DNA of 64,000 nucleotides from Zwartia panacis (GTDB taxonomy: Bacteria > Pseudomonadota > Gammaproteobacteria > Burkholderiales > Burkholderiaceae_B): assembly GCF_030410395.1 (NCBI RefSeq), contig NZ_JAUHHF010000001.1:1-64000 (forward strand), in the 5' to 3' direction. The first letter of the stretch is position 1, and each line of letters begins with the position of its first letter. Of the stretch, positions 43,359 through 53,177 are shown piece by piece. The translations under genes were made by a program, and so were the position numbers. Under the pieces are notes generated by a model. It was not told the DNA's origin. It ran no database searches and worked only from the letters and a program-made list of their open reading frames with translations.

Positions 43359-44548
43359 ATAAAGTCGGTCCACGTCCACTCGACGGTATTACCGTCGTAA
43401 GCCTCGAACATGCGATTGCGGCCCCATTTTGTACGCGTCAACTGGCAGATCATGGCGCACGCGTCATCAAGGTTGAGCGTCCCGGTGTGGGTGATTTCGC
43501 GCGCAAGTACGACGAGCGCACACGCGGCATGGCTTCGCATTTTGTCTGGACCAATCGCTCCAAGGAAAGTTTGACGCTGGATCTCAAGCATGAGGATGCA
43601 GGTCCCATTCTGGAAGAGTTACTGGGACAAGCTGATGTACTCGTCCAAAATTTGGCACCTGGTGCAGCGGCGCGCATGGGTCTCTCTTTTGAAGCGCTGC
43701 ATCAACGCTTCCCCAGGCTGATCGTGTGCGATATTTCAGGCTATGGTGAAGGCGGTCCTTACGAAACCAAAAAAGCATATGACCTGCTCATCCAGAGTGA
43801 GAGCGGCTTCATCTCTGTCACCGGTTCCCCGGATGCGCCCGCCAAAGCGGGTTGTTCGATTGCGGATATCGCAGCGGGCTCTTACGCCTATTCTGGAATT
43901 TTGAATGCATTGTTGCTACGTCATAAAACCGGACTGGGTAGTCATCTTGATGTTTCGATGCTTGAAAGTATGGTCGAGTGGATGAGCTTTCCGATGTACT
44001 ACGCCTTCGAGGGTCAGACTCCGCCTCCGCGTGCGGGTGCGGCCCATGCAACCATCTATCCCTATGGTCCTTTTCCAGTCGGTGATGGCAGCAATGTGAT
44101 GCTGGGTCTTCAGAATGAGCGAGAGTGGCAGGTCTTTTGTGAAAAAGTCTTGAATCAACCCGACTTGGCCAAGGATCCTCGCTACGATTCGACGTCCAAA
44201 CGCGTCGCCAATCGCGATGGATTGCGCGGTTTGATTGTCGATGCTTTTGCCAAGATGACGATTGATCAGGTGGTCGAGGCCTTGGAAAAAGCGCAAATCG
44301 CCAACGCGCGCGTCAACGAGATGAAAGATGTCTGGGCGCATCCTCAGCTCAAGGCGCGCAATCGCTGGACTGAAGTTCAAAGTCCGGTTGGCGCCTTGCC
44401 TGCGCTGCTTCCACCCGCGACCAGTAATGCTTTTGAGGCACGCATGGATCCGATTCCGGGCATTGGCGAACATACTCTGGCGATCCTGAAGTCTCTGGGA
44501 GTCAGTGACGAGGTGATCGCCAAGCTCGAGGCTGCCAAGGCGATATAA
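43355..44548 (+). CDS. CaiB/BaiF (class III) CoA-transferase 2
   Basis: A 397-residue CaiB/BaiF protein. The N-terminal GITVVSLEHAIAAPFCTRQL and VQNLAPGAAARMGLSFEALH are clear family blocks. At the usual catalytic Asp position the sequence is LDVSMLESMVEWM, with Glu204 instead of Asp. This resembles the racemase/mesaconyl-transferase side of the family more than formyl-CoA transferase. It is the last gene of the plus-strand arm. Possible activities: intramolecular or intermolecular CoA transfer, or 2-methylacyl-CoA epimerisation; sequence alone does not decide. Confidence 0.88.
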   Translation: MNKVGPRPLDGITVVSLEHAIAAPFCTRQLADHGARVIKVERPGVGDFARKYDERTRGMASHFVWTNRSKESLTLDLKHEDAGPILEELLGQADVLVQNLAPGAAARMGLSFEALHQRFPRLIVCDISGYGEGGPYETKKAYDLLIQSESGFISVTGSPDAPAKAGCSIADIAAGSYAYSGILNALLLRHKTGLGSHLDVSMLESMVEWMSFPMYYAFEGQTPPPRAGAAHATIYPYGPFPVGDGSNVMLGLQNEREWQVFCEKVLNQPDLAKDPRYDSTSKRVANRDGLRGLIVDAFAKMTIDQVVEALEKAQIANARVNEMKDVWAHPQLKARNRWTEVQSPVGALPALLPPATSNAFEARMDPIPGIGEHTLAILKSLGVSDEVIAKLEAAKAI

Positions 44549-44581
44549 GCCGATCTAAAGTCATTTAAAGCCATTTAGAGT

Positions 44582-45055
44582 CTAAAGCGGCCAGAGTTTT
44601 TGGTCGCTACATTTTTCAAGCAGCAATTTGAGGCTTCCCTGCTTGAGTGCGAGCGTGGGGGTTAGATCACTGAGGGGTTTGAGCACAAAAGCTCTCTCGT
44701 GCATGCGTGGATGCGGCAATGTCAGTCTGGCCGAGTCCATGGTCACCCCTTCGTACCAGAGTAAGTCCAGATCCAGCGTGCGAGGTGCGTTGCGATACGG
44801 GCGCTTTCGACCATGAATCTTTTCAATGGACTGCAAAGTATCAAGCAATGCCAGGGGTTCGAGGCGCGTTTGGATTTCGGCCACTGTGTTCACAAAGGTC
44901 GGTCCTTGCGCATCAACCGGATCGCTTCCATATAGAGGCGCGACAACCACCGACTCAATCCCGTCCGTATGTTTTAGCGCGTCAAGCGCTTCTTCAATCG
45001 TCTCTCGCGCTTGTCCCAAATTGGCGCCTAGACCGATGAACGCGCGGACAGGCAT
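44582..45055 (-). CDS. folK: Dihydropterin pyrophosphokinase
   Basis: A 157-residue 6-hydroxymethyl-7,8-dihydropterin pyrophosphokinase in folate synthesis. The start FIGLGANLGQARETIEEALD and the signature RTLDLDLLWYEG plus HPRMHERAFVLKPLSDL leave little doubt. It lies 13 bases after pcnB and ends the run hda, HAD phosphatase, pcnB, folK. The length is normal for the monofunctional enzyme. Confidence 0.95.
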   Translation of the reverse strand: MPVRAFIGLGANLGQARETIEEALDALKHTDGIESVVVAPLYGSDPVDAQGPTFVNTVAEIQTRLEPLALLDTLQSIEKIHGRKRPYRNAPRTLDLDLLWYEGVTMDSARLTLPHPRMHERAFVLKPLSDLTPTLALKQGSLKLLLEKCSDQKLWPL

Positions 45056-45068
45056 GCTCTACAGAACC

Positions 45069-46451
45069 TTAACTGGCATCAGAGGTGGGTGTGCGCGGCG
45101 TACTCGCACCGGTTCCCGCTCTCGGGCTTCGTCTGCGCCGACTGCGCGCACGCGGTCCGGTCGCGCTGGATTCGCGAGGGAGTTTGCTGAGATCCTCCAG
45201 CATTGCTGCGCGAGTTGAGTCGTCCGCATTGGCCAGATCCATCCACCATTGGGCCAAAACACTGTCGAACTGATGCGCGGCGGCGCGAAGCTGCAGAAAA
45301 TCAACGGCAGCTCTGAAACGCGGTTGCTCGAACATTCGCCAGATTGCTTTAGGTAAACGTTTTTCAAAGCGTGGTTGCATGAACCAAATCTCGCGCATGT
45401 CCGCACTGAAACGTTTTTGAATCGCGAGCTTCTCTGTTTGTTCGTCCAGTACAGAGTCTGCGGCTTCCATGAGGGCTTGAATCGAGGGTTCGCCCGCCGC
45501 CACCCGTTTTTTCCAACGCACATCGACCTGATGCCAAAGGAGTGCGGCGAACAAAAAGCTCGGACTCACGGTTTTGCCGCTGCGCACTCTGTGATCAGTA
45601 CGATCCAGGGCGAGCTCGATGAATGCTTCGCCGCCCGGTTGCTCAAGGACCACGTCCAGGAGCGGGAGAATGCCTTGATGCAGACCGTCTTGTCGCAATT
45701 GCGTCAGGCACTCCATCGCCTGTCCACAGGTCAGCAATTTGAGCATTTCATCAAACAAACGAGAGGCTGGGACATTTTCAATGAGTTCGGCCATCGAGGC
45801 GAGCGGCTCTTTTGTCGCAGGCTCAATCTTTCCCTTGAGTTTGACTGCGAAACGAACTGCCCGCAGCATACGGACCGGATCTTCGCGGTAGCGTGTGCGT
45901 GGATCACCGATCATCCGCACCACGCGATGCTTGAGATCATCCACACCGTTGTGATAGTCGATCACCTCTTCAGTCGTGGGATCGTAATAGAGCGCATTGA
46001 TGGTGAAGTCGCGGCGAGCCGCGTCCTGGGCATGGGTGCCAAACTCATTGTCTCTGAGGATGCGGCCATGCCCATCGGTGGATTGGGACTCTGAGGCGGG
46101 CGCCCTAAAGGTGGAGGTTTCGATGATCTCCTGTCCAAACACCACGTGAACAAGCTGAAAGCGTTTGCCAATGATGCGCGCGCGTCTGAAAAGAGGGCGA
46201 ATCTGTTCGGGGGTCGCGTTTGTCGCCACATCGAAGTCTTTGGGCTCGAGTCCCACGATCAAATCTCTCACTGCTCCGCCAACGATATAAGCTTGGTAGC
46301 CTTCGTGTTGCAGAACTTCGCAGACCTTGATGGCATGGCGAGAGACGAAGCGGCGATCGATGCCATGTTTGTCCTTGCCGATTCTTCGCAAACCCTGCGA
46401 TCGTTGGCCAAACAACTGACCGACAAAGCGTTTAATAGTGTCTGTAAGCAT
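45069..46451 (-). CDS. pcnB: Poly(A) polymerase I
   Basis: A 460-residue class II nucleotidyltransferase adding 3' poly(A) tails that promote RNA decay. The catalytic segment is IVGGAVRDLIVGLEPKDFDV (GG plus DxD), with the tRNA-nucleotidyltransferase/PcnB RRDFTINALYYD motif; the long alpha-helical C-terminal half is of PcnB type and not CCA-adding. The C-terminus ends in an arginine-rich, low-complexity tail (about 430-460). It overlaps the HAD phosphatase stop by one base. Confidence 0.93.
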   Translation of the reverse strand: MLTDTIKRFVGQLFGQRSQGLRRIGKDKHGIDRRFVSRHAIKVCEVLQHEGYQAYIVGGAVRDLIVGLEPKDFDVATNATPEQIRPLFRRARIIGKRFQLVHVVFGQEIIETSTFRAPASESQSTDGHGRILRDNEFGTHAQDAARRDFTINALYYDPTTEEVIDYHNGVDDLKHRVVRMIGDPRTRYREDPVRMLRAVRFAVKLKGKIEPATKEPLASMAELIENVPASRLFDEMLKLLTCGQAMECLTQLRQDGLHQGILPLLDVVLEQPGGEAFIELALDRTDHRVRSGKTVSPSFLFAALLWHQVDVRWKKRVAAGEPSIQALMEAADSVLDEQTEKLAIQKRFSADMREIWFMQPRFEKRLPKAIWRMFEQPRFRAAVDFLQLRAAAHQFDSVLAQWWMDLANADDSTRAAMLEDLSKLPRESSATGPRARSRRRRSPRAGTGASTPRTPTSDAS

Positions 46452-47149
46452 CAGGATTTATCGTCGGCTAGCTTGTTGAAAAGGTTCAGTACGGGCCACT
46501 TGCGTTGCTGGGCAACCGCCAGCAGACTCTCGCTCGGATTCGTCACAATGGGATGTGTGACAACTTCGAGCAAAGGCAGATCGTTGATTGAGTCGCTGTA
46601 AAAATAAGATTCGTCAAAATCGTGCAGTCTCTTGCTCATCCCGTCGAGCCAGCTGTTGACGCGTAAAACTTTGCCGTGCTTGAAGCTGGGAGTACCTAAA
46701 ATTTTTCCGGTGTAACGCCCGGCAATGTATTCAGGATCAGTTGCAATGAGTGTTGGCACACCAAAGGCCCGAGCAATTGGCGCCGTGACAAAGCTGTTGG
46801 TTGCCGTCACAACCGCGCAGAGGTCGCCAGCGGCCAGGTGTTTTTGAACTAGATCGATGGCAGCCTGTGTCATGGCCGGTCGAATGACGTTTTGCATAAA
46901 CTCTTCGTGCCAGGCTGCCAGAAGGTGGGGCGGGTGTGCCGCCAGCAGACCCAGCATGAATTCGGCTGCCTGCTCGGCGGTGAGTTCACCGGCGTTGTAG
47001 CGGTCCATCAACTCTTCGTTGCGTCGCAGTGCTTCGGCGGGGTCGCCTGCGCGACCGGATTTCGCCATGAAGACAGCCCATTGATAATCGCTGTCGAGCG
47101 GCAGCAGCGTGTGGTCGAGATCAAATAGTGCGAGTCTTCTGGAGGTCAT
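46451..47149 (-). CDS. HAD-IB family phosphatase
   Basis: A 232-residue SerB-like HAD subfamily IB hydrolase. Motif I is LALFDLDHTLLPLDSDYQWA, motif II Thr-Asn is in VVTATNSFVTAPIARAFG, and motif IV is FYSDSINDLPLLE. The substrate is unknown; homologues are common between hda and pcnB in Burkholderiales. The start overlaps the hda stop by 4 bases, making hda, this gene, pcnB and folK one transcription unit. Confidence 0.92.
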   Translation of the reverse strand: MTSRRLALFDLDHTLLPLDSDYQWAVFMAKSGRAGDPAEALRRNEELMDRYNAGELTAEQAAEFMLGLLAAHPPHLLAAWHEEFMQNVIRPAMTQAAIDLVQKHLAAGDLCAVVTATNSFVTAPIARAFGVPTLIATDPEYIAGRYTGKILGTPSFKHGKVLRVNSWLDGMSKRLHDFDESYFYSDSINDLPLLEVVTHPIVTNPSESLLAVAQQRKWPVLNLFNKLADDKS

Positions 47150-47847
47150 GATTGCAAAAATTCTTTGTCAGTCAGCATTTGGCGCACAAGAGGCACGGTG
47201 ATGGTCCGGTGTTTGGAGAGTGAGTATCGGTCCAGCGCGTCCACCAGCGCAAAAAGTTGGCGAATGTCTCTGGAGTAGTGCGTCAACATCCAGTCCAGAA
47301 CTTCTGCGGCCAGTGGAAGTCCGCACCTGAGTGCGTAGGCAACAATTGCTTCGCGCTTTTCTGCATCGGATAATGGTTCGAGTCTAAATACAAGATCCCA
47401 GCCCAGACGGGTGCGGAGGTCTTCACGCAGGGACATCATCATCGGTGCGCGATCGCCCGTGACGACCAAACTGAAAGCCTGGCTGGTCGCACTGAGCTCG
47501 CGCCAGCGATTGTACAGGGCAAATACCGCAGCCTGTTGCTCTGCGGTCATTTCCTGAATGTCGTCCACGGCCACGATCTCTGCCCCGGGCTTGTCTGTCG
47601 GCAAGGTGGCAAGCGCCATGATTTCGTCCGAACAGGTCCGGGTGTCGACAAAATCAGCCATTTTGTCTTTTATCATTGCATGAAGCAGATGGGTGCGCCC
47701 GCAGCCAGGAGGACCCCATAAATAGAGCGCCCGACCACGTGACAAGCCCTTTGCCGCATCAATGGCAGCGGCATTTTCACCCACTACGGTATTGTCCAAA
47801 CTTGGACTTTGTGTGGGCGTGATCTCTAGAAGTAACTGCCGACTCAT
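47146..47847 (-). CDS. hda: DnaA regulatory inactivator Hda
   Basis: A 233-residue DnaA-like AAA+ protein that, with the loaded beta clamp, stimulates DnaA-ATP hydrolysis and prevents re-initiation. The clamp-binding N-terminus is RQLLLEITPTQSPSLDN, Walker A is GPPGCGRTHLLHA with Arg in place of Lys as in Hda proteins, and sensor II/arginine regions follow (LRTRLGWDLVFRLEPL). The DnaA DNA-binding domain IV is absent. It is divergent from purM across 70 bases. Confidence 0.93.
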   Translation of the reverse strand: MSRQLLLEITPTQSPSLDNTVVGENAAAIDAAKGLSRGRALYLWGPPGCGRTHLLHAMIKDKMADFVDTRTCSDEIMALATLPTDKPGAEIVAVDDIQEMTAEQQAAVFALYNRWRELSATSQAFSLVVTGDRAPMMMSLREDLRTRLGWDLVFRLEPLSDAEKREAIVAYALRCGLPLAAEVLDWMLTHYSRDIRQLFALVDALDRYSLSKHRTITVPLVRQMLTDKEFLQS

Positions 47848-47917
47848 CGACTCATCGTAAAATCAGTAAAAATACGGACGAAAGTCCACAATTGTCACAC
47901 AACCACGGCTTTTTCCC

Positions 47918-48964
47918 ATGACTCAACCTCAAGCACCTCTGACTTACCGCGACGCTGGCGTCGATATCGACGCAGGCGATGCCCTTGTAGACCGTATTAA
48001 ACCTCTGGCGGCACGCACGATGCGCGAGGGCGTCCTGGCTGGTATTGGTGGCTTCGGCGCGCTCTTCGAGGTGCCAAAGCGTTACAAAGAGCCGGTTCTT
48101 GTCTCTGGAACGGACGGGGTGGGTACTAAGCTCAAGCTCGCGTTTGACTGGCAACGCCACGACACCGTCGGAATCGACCTGGTTGCCATGAGTGTCAACG
48201 ACATCCTGGTTCAAGGGGCTGAACCGCTCTTTTTCCTGGATTATTTTGCTTGCGGCAAATTGTCTGTGGATGTCGCGGCGCAAGTCGTGGGCGGTATCGC
48301 CAAGGGATGTGAGCTTTCGGGCTGCGCTTTGATTGGCGGTGAAACGGCCGAAATGCCTGGCATGTACCCCGAAGGCGAATACGATCTGGCAGGTTTCGCT
48401 GTCGGTGCCGCTGAGAAGTCTTTGCTGATTGATGGCAAGTCGATCCAGCCAGGTGATGTGGTGCTGGGCTTGGCCTCAAGCGGTGCGCATTCCAATGGTT
48501 ACTCCCTCCTGCGCAAAATCTTGCAGCGCGCCAATGCCCGGCCTGAACAAGACTTTTACGGCCAGCCACTCGGTGATGTCGTCATGGCGCCCACGCATTT
48601 ATATGTCAAGCCTGTCCTGGCCGTTTTAAAAGATTTCGGTAAAGAAATCAAAGGCTTGGCTCATATCACGGGCGGTGGATTGCTTGATAACGTACCGCGT
48701 ATTCTGCAGCCCGGCCTGCAAGCACGCCTGCATCGCGATGCCTGGCAAATGCCCAAGCTTTTTAGCTGGTTGCAGCAACAGGGTGGCGTGGCGGATACCG
48801 AGATGCATCGTGTCTTCAATTGCGGTATTGGCATGGTCGCAGTGGTGCCTGCCGCCCAAGCCGAGGCGATCAGCCGTGCCCTTCGCGCGCAGGGTGAAAC
48901 CGTCTATCAGCTCGGAGAAATCGCCGAGTGCGCAGCCACTGATGCGCAAACGGTTGTGCTGTAA
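47918..48964 (+). CDS. purM: Phosphoribosylformylglycinamidine cyclo-ligase
   Basis: AIR synthetase of purine biosynthesis, 348 residues. It has the N-terminal [20 protein letters not shown], the [15 protein letters not shown] substrate-binding motif and [20 protein letters not shown], all typical. It converges with miaA with one base between the stop codons and no visible terminator. Confidence 0.97.
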   Translation: MTQPQAPLTYRDAGVDIDAGDALVDRIKPLAARTMREGVLAGIGGFGALFEVPKRYKEPVLVSGTDGVGTKLKLAFDWQRHDTVGIDLVAMSVNDILVQGAEPLFFLDYFACGKLSVDVAAQVVGGIAKGCELSGCALIGGETAEMPGMYPEGEYDLAGFAVGAAEKSLLIDGKSIQPGDVVLGLASSGAHSNGYSLLRKILQRANARPEQDFYGQPLGDVVMAPTHLYVKPVLAVLKDFGKEIKGLAHITGGGLLDNVPRILQPGLQARLHRDAWQMPKLFSWLQQQGGVADTEMHRVFNCGIGMVAVVPAAQAEAISRALRAQGETVYQLGEIAECAATDAQTVVL

Positions 48965-48965
48965 G

Positions 48966-49946
48966 TCAGTCCGTAATCGTCCGATCGTCGATCAGTCGAC
49001 CGACGATCGCGAGGGTGCGCTCAAGCGCGCCTGGCGCATCGGCTTCAACGGTCAGTCTCTCTGGCAGACTGCGTAGCCAGGTGAGTTGCCTTTTGGCGAG
49101 TTGCCGGGTCGCAGCAATCGCCTGTTCTCTTGCCTGCTCAGGCGTGACCTCTCCACTCAGCATGCTCCAAAGTTGACGGTAACCCACGCAACGGATGGCG
49201 GGCAGGTCGGTATGAAGGTCTCCACGCGCGCGCAGTGCCTGCACTTCCTCCACCAGTCCCTCCTTCAACATCGCATCAAACCGTAACGCGATGCGCTGAT
49301 GCAAGTTGCTGCGTTGCGCAGGCTCAAGGCTCAGCGTCACCGTCTTGAGAGGCTGATCCGTTTGCTCGGAGGCGTTGAGCAGTTCTGACATGGGTTTGCC
49401 ACTGATATGCCAGATTTCCAGTGCACGCTGAATGCGCTGACTATCATTAGGTGAGAGCCTGACTGCTGTTACTGGGTCGATCGCACGTAATGCTTCATGC
49501 ATGGCAGGCCAACCCAGCTGGGCAGCGCGTGTCTCCAGCTCTTTTCTAATCTCTGGGTTCGCAGTAGGCAGATCATTGAGTCCCTCGCGCAAGGCTTTGA
49601 AATAAAGCATCGTGCCGCCCACCAATATTGGCAGGCGTCCGCGTGACCGGATTTGCGCCACACAAGTCAGTGCATCGCGTCTAAAAGCGGCTGCCGAGTA
49701 GGATTCAAGAGGATCCAGAATATCCAGTAAATGGTGCTGGATCATGGCGCGTTCTTCGCGGGAAGGTTTGGCTGTCCCGATATCCATACCGCGATAAATT
49801 GTGGCGGAGTCGACGTTAATGATTTCGCACGGCCATTGTTGAGCGATCGCGCGGGCGATCGCACTCTTGCCGCTCGCGGTCGGACCGGCTAGACATAGCA
49901 ATGCGGGCGGATTCGACGATGATGCAGAGTGAGCGCGCTCTGTCAT
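48966..49946 (-). CDS. miaA: tRNA dimethylallyltransferase
   Basis: Adds the dimethylallyl group to A37 of tRNAs reading UNN codons. About 326 residues. The P-loop is [14 protein letters not shown], with the tRNA/DMAPP-binding [20 protein letters not shown]. The start is the ATG at 49946, which overlaps the mutL stop by 4 bases; a 55-residue upstream extension within mutL lacks family similarity. It completes the conserved tsaE-amiC-mutL-miaA run; no hfq follows because purM converges here. Confidence 0.95.
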   Translation of the reverse strand: MTERAHSASSSNPPALLCLAGPTASGKSAIARAIAQQWPCEIINVDSATIYRGMDIGTAKPSREERAMIQHHLLDILDPLESYSAAAFRRDALTCVAQIRSRGRLPILVGGTMLYFKALREGLNDLPTANPEIRKELETRAAQLGWPAMHEALRAIDPVTAVRLSPNDSQRIQRALEIWHISGKPMSELLNASEQTDQPLKTVTLSLEPAQRSNLHQRIALRFDAMLKEGLVEEVQALRARGDLHTDLPAIRCVGYRQLWSMLSGEVTPEQAREQAIAATRQLAKRQLTWLRSLPERLTVEADAPGALERTLAIVGRLIDDRTITD

Positions 49947-51742
49947 TGGCCGCGCAAGAAAAGTTTGTCCAAATCCGACACGCTCCAGTGAATCCAGGTC
50001 GGTCGACCGTGATTGCATTGATCTGCCCGCTCGGTTTGTTCCATCTGACGAAGCAGAGCGTTCATTTCCTCGAGAGTCAATTGACGGTTGGCGCGTACGG
50101 CGCCGTGGCAAGCCATGGTTGCAAGCAAGGTGTTACGTTGTTCAGTCAAAAGCTGACTCGCGCCGATCTGTTCGAGATCACGCAGAACGCCTCGGGCCAA
50201 TGCCTCAAGATCTCCCCGGGCAAGCATCGCCGGCACCGCGCGAAGCGCCATGGACTGCGGTCCGACTGCAGCCATTTCAAAACCCAGCCGACTGATCTGT
50301 TCCTCAAACTCCTGGACGAGTGCGAGTTCCTTCTCAGTGACTCGGAATACGACCGGAACAAGCAAAGCTTGTTGTGGCAGGGATTGCGAATCCAGTGCTT
50401 TTTTCAATTGCTCATAGACCACACGCTCGTGCGCGGCGTGCATGTCGATTAACGCAAGTCCCGAACTCGTCTGCGCGAGAATGTAGATGCCGTGTACCTG
50501 AGCGAGCGCGCGACCGAGTGGCCAAACTGGAGGCTGCTCTTCAAGGGGTGCGTAGAGTGTCTGCCAGGCTTGGGGAGAGGTTGAGTGAGCGTGTCCAGTT
50601 TCGCGCAAATGAAAAGCGCGTTGAATATTGGCTTGTGGAGTAAAACTTGTTTCATTGCGCGTTGAAAACTCAGACGAAGCAGACGTGGCGGCAGAGGGTT
50701 CAAAGGATGTCGTGGCAAAGGTCGTCGCGGCAAACGCGTTTTCATTTTGTGCGCCTGCGACACCTGCAAGCGCTTGAGTCACGGTTTGTTGGACAAAACG
50801 ATGGACAGCGCCGGAGTCGCGAAAGCGAACCTCGTGTTTGGCTGGGTGAACGTTGACATCGACGGCGCTCGGATCGATCTGTAAAAAAAGCACAAAAGCT
50901 GGCTGTCGGTCACCATGCAGGACATCTGCATAGGCACTGCGAATAGCGTGAGAGACGGTGCGATCACGTACATGACGACCATTGACAAACAAAAACTGGC
51001 GATCTGCGCGGGCGCGTGCCGCCGTCGGGCGTGTCACGACACCCATCAAAGAAATCATGCCGCCTTGGGCGTTCACTTCGATTCCGTGTTCGTTGAATTC
51101 CGTACCCAGCACATCGCTGATGCGTTTGAGGGCCGAGGTTGGCAGCCATTGTCTGACTGCACGATCATTGTGAAACACGCGAAAGCCGACTTCAGGAAAT
51201 GCCAGCGCGATACGTTCGATCGCGTCGATACAATGACCAAATTCGGTAGCCTCGGCGCGTAAAAACTTGCGTCGAGCGGGAACACGATCGAATAAATATT
51301 TGACATCTACTGTCGTGCCCAAAGCCCCGGACGCAGCGGTCGCCTCTACTGCACCCGGTTCCAGACACCAGGCATGCTCTGCGTCTTTTGTTCGGGAAAT
51401 GAGAGACAGTTGTGAGACCGCGGCGATCGAGGCGAGAGCCTCACCGCGAAAGCCCATCGAGTGAACCGACTCCAGTTCTTCAATCGAGCTGATTTTGCTG
51501 GTCGCATGCCGTGTGAGCGCAAGCGCGAGCTCATTTTTTTCGATCCCACTACCGTCGTCAATCACGGCGATTCGCCGTATACCGCCGGCTTCAAGTCTGA
51601 TTTCCACCGTTTGCGCACCGGCGTCTACAGCGTTTTCCACAAGTTCTTTTAGAACGGAAGCGGGACGCTCGATCACTTCACCTGCGGCGATTTGACTCAC
51701 AAGCAGGTCGGGCAGGGCACAGATTGGGCGGCGAGTCGACAT
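49943..51742 (-). CDS. mutL: DNA mismatch repair protein MutL
   Basis: A 599-residue GHKL ATPase coordinating mismatch repair. Motifs are [30 protein letters not shown] (described by its N-terminal 20: [20 protein letters not shown]), [13 protein letters not shown] and [18 protein letters not shown] low-complexity Ala/Ser/Thr linker (about 340-390) separates it from the C-terminal dimerisation domain, which lacks the DQHAxxE endonuclease motif and has [14 protein letters not shown], as in MutH-independent-looking or E. coli-like types. The ATG at 51742 is preferred to a TTG at 51757. Confidence 0.95.
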   Translation of the reverse strand: MSTRRPICALPDLLVSQIAAGEVIERPASVLKELVENAVDAGAQTVEIRLEAGGIRRIAVIDDGSGIEKNELALALTRHATSKISSIEELESVHSMGFRGEALASIAAVSQLSLISRTKDAEHAWCLEPGAVEATAASGALGTTVDVKYLFDRVPARRKFLRAEATEFGHCIDAIERIALAFPEVGFRVFHNDRAVRQWLPTSALKRISDVLGTEFNEHGIEVNAQGGMISLMGVVTRPTAARARADRQFLFVNGRHVRDRTVSHAIRSAYADVLHGDRQPAFVLFLQIDPSAVDVNVHPAKHEVRFRDSGAVHRFVQQTVTQALAGVAGAQNENAFAATTFATTSFEPSAATSASSEFSTRNETSFTPQANIQRAFHLRETGHAHSTSPQAWQTLYAPLEEQPPVWPLGRALAQVHGIYILAQTSSGLALIDMHAAHERVVYEQLKKALDSQSLPQQALLVPVVFRVTEKELALVQEFEEQISRLGFEMAAVGPQSMALRAVPAMLARGDLEALARGVLRDLEQIGASQLLTEQRNTLLATMACHGAVRANRQLTLEEMNALLRQMEQTERADQCNHGRPTWIHWSVSDLDKLFLRGQ

Positions 51743-51809
51743 ATTGAATACGAACAAAAGAGAACCTCTATTCTAGAGGCTTGTCGGGTCGAATGTTCGT
51801 GTGGTTGAC

Positions 51810-53177
51810 TTAACCCGTGCTGGCCAGGTGCGGATTCGCTCTGAAAAACTGCTGAATGCCTGTGTGCATGGCGACAGCAAAGCGATCTTGTGTTTGGGCG
51901 CTGCGCAGCATTTGCTCTTCGGTCGGATTGCTGATGAAGGCGGTTTCGACCAAAATCGAAGGCATATCGGGCGCTCGCAGCACTGCAAAGCCTGCATTTT
52001 CGACTTGCGGCTTGTGCAAACGGTAAACGTTCCGGAGTTGGTCCAGCATATTCGAGGCCAATTGCGTGGAGTCTTTGATCTGGGCAGAGGTCGAGAGGTC
52101 CAACAAAATTTTGGCAACTTGCTGATTTTGAGTCTGAATGTTGATGCCGCCAATCAGATCAGCAGAGTTTTCTTTTTCAGCGAGCCATTTTGCAGCAGTA
52201 CTCGAGGCGCCGCGCTCGGACAGGACATAGACTGAACTGCCGCCTGCAGTCGGTCTTGGAAAAGCGTCAGCATGAATGGAAACGAAGAGATCGGCTTTGA
52301 CCCGGCGCGCTTTCTCCACACGCACATGCAGCGGAACAAAGTAATCGCCATCGCGCGTCAGGTAGGCACGCATGCCGGGAGTCGCGTCAATACGGGCCTT
52401 GAGCTTTTGAGCAATCGCCAAGACGACGTCTTTTTCCCGCGTGCCGCCTTTGCCGATCGCACCTGGATCCTCTCCACCGTGTCCGGCATCGAGAGCGATC
52501 GTGACCATGCGACGTCGACCCAGCGGAGTCGGACTTTTGCCTGGGCTGCTTGGACCTGTCGCAGGCGCAACGGAGTTGGGGATGACAGGCATGGCTGTCA
52601 TGCCGGTGCCTTTGGGATTGTTGCTAATGTCGTTGAGCACGCGGGCAAGCGGATCTTCATCCAGCTTTTTCTGCGGCATTTTTTTGAGCAGGGCCGTCAG
52701 CGGATCTTGCGCGACTTTAGGGTATAGATCCAGCACAAGCCGGAACTTGTAGTCACCGACAGGCTTGAGGGTGAACACTTGAGGCGCGATCGCCTGCTTT
52801 AAATCAAAAACGATACGAATCACATTCGCCCGGTTTTGCGCGACGCGCAGGGAGCTGATGTATGGATCGTCGGGGCGCACCTTGCGCACCAGATCGTTGA
52901 GTGCGGGATTCATCTCCATGCCTTGAATATCCACCACCATGCGATGTGGATTTTCAAGTGTGAAGTGTTCGGCGCGTAATTCGCTATCCAGCTCGAGCGT
53001 GACACGCGTGTAGTCTTCTGCGGGCCATGTGCGAACAGCGAGCAGCTTGGCCGCCATGGCGACCCGAGGAATCACGGGTAAAAGCAAAATCGTGGCAGCG
53101 CCCAACAGACGACGACGAGCAGGCGCTTTCAGCTCAGCTGAGCGTCCCGAATTGTCTGAGGCAGTGCGTCGATCCAT
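51810..53177 (-). CDS. amiC: N-acetylmuramoyl-L-alanine amidase AmiC
   Basis: A 455-residue periplasmic septal amidase that cleaves the peptide stem from peptidoglycan during daughter-cell separation. The N-terminus has a twin-arginine signal (ARRRLLGAATILLLPV, about 20-36). An AMIN domain follows (about 45-150), then a Pro/Gly-rich linker and the Amidase_3 zinc domain: IALDAGHGGEDPGAIG, SIHADAFPRP and ILVETAFISNPTEE supply the zinc ligands and catalytic Glu. The start overlaps the end of tsaE by 49 bases; a shorter start is possible but would damage the Tat signal. Confidence 0.93.
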   Translation of the reverse strand: MDRRTASDNSGRSAELKAPARRRLLGAATILLLPVIPRVAMAAKLLAVRTWPAEDYTRVTLELDSELRAEHFTLENPHRMVVDIQGMEMNPALNDLVRKVRPDDPYISSLRVAQNRANVIRIVFDLKQAIAPQVFTLKPVGDYKFRLVLDLYPKVAQDPLTALLKKMPQKKLDEDPLARVLNDISNNPKGTGMTAMPVIPNSVAPATGPSSPGKSPTPLGRRRMVTIALDAGHGGEDPGAIGKGGTREKDVVLAIAQKLKARIDATPGMRAYLTRDGDYFVPLHVRVEKARRVKADLFVSIHADAFPRPTAGGSSVYVLSERGASSTAAKWLAEKENSADLIGGINIQTQNQQVAKILLDLSTSAQIKDSTQLASNMLDQLRNVYRLHKPQVENAGFAVLRAPDMPSILVETAFISNPTEEQMLRSAQTQDRFAVAMHTGIQQFFRANPHLASTG

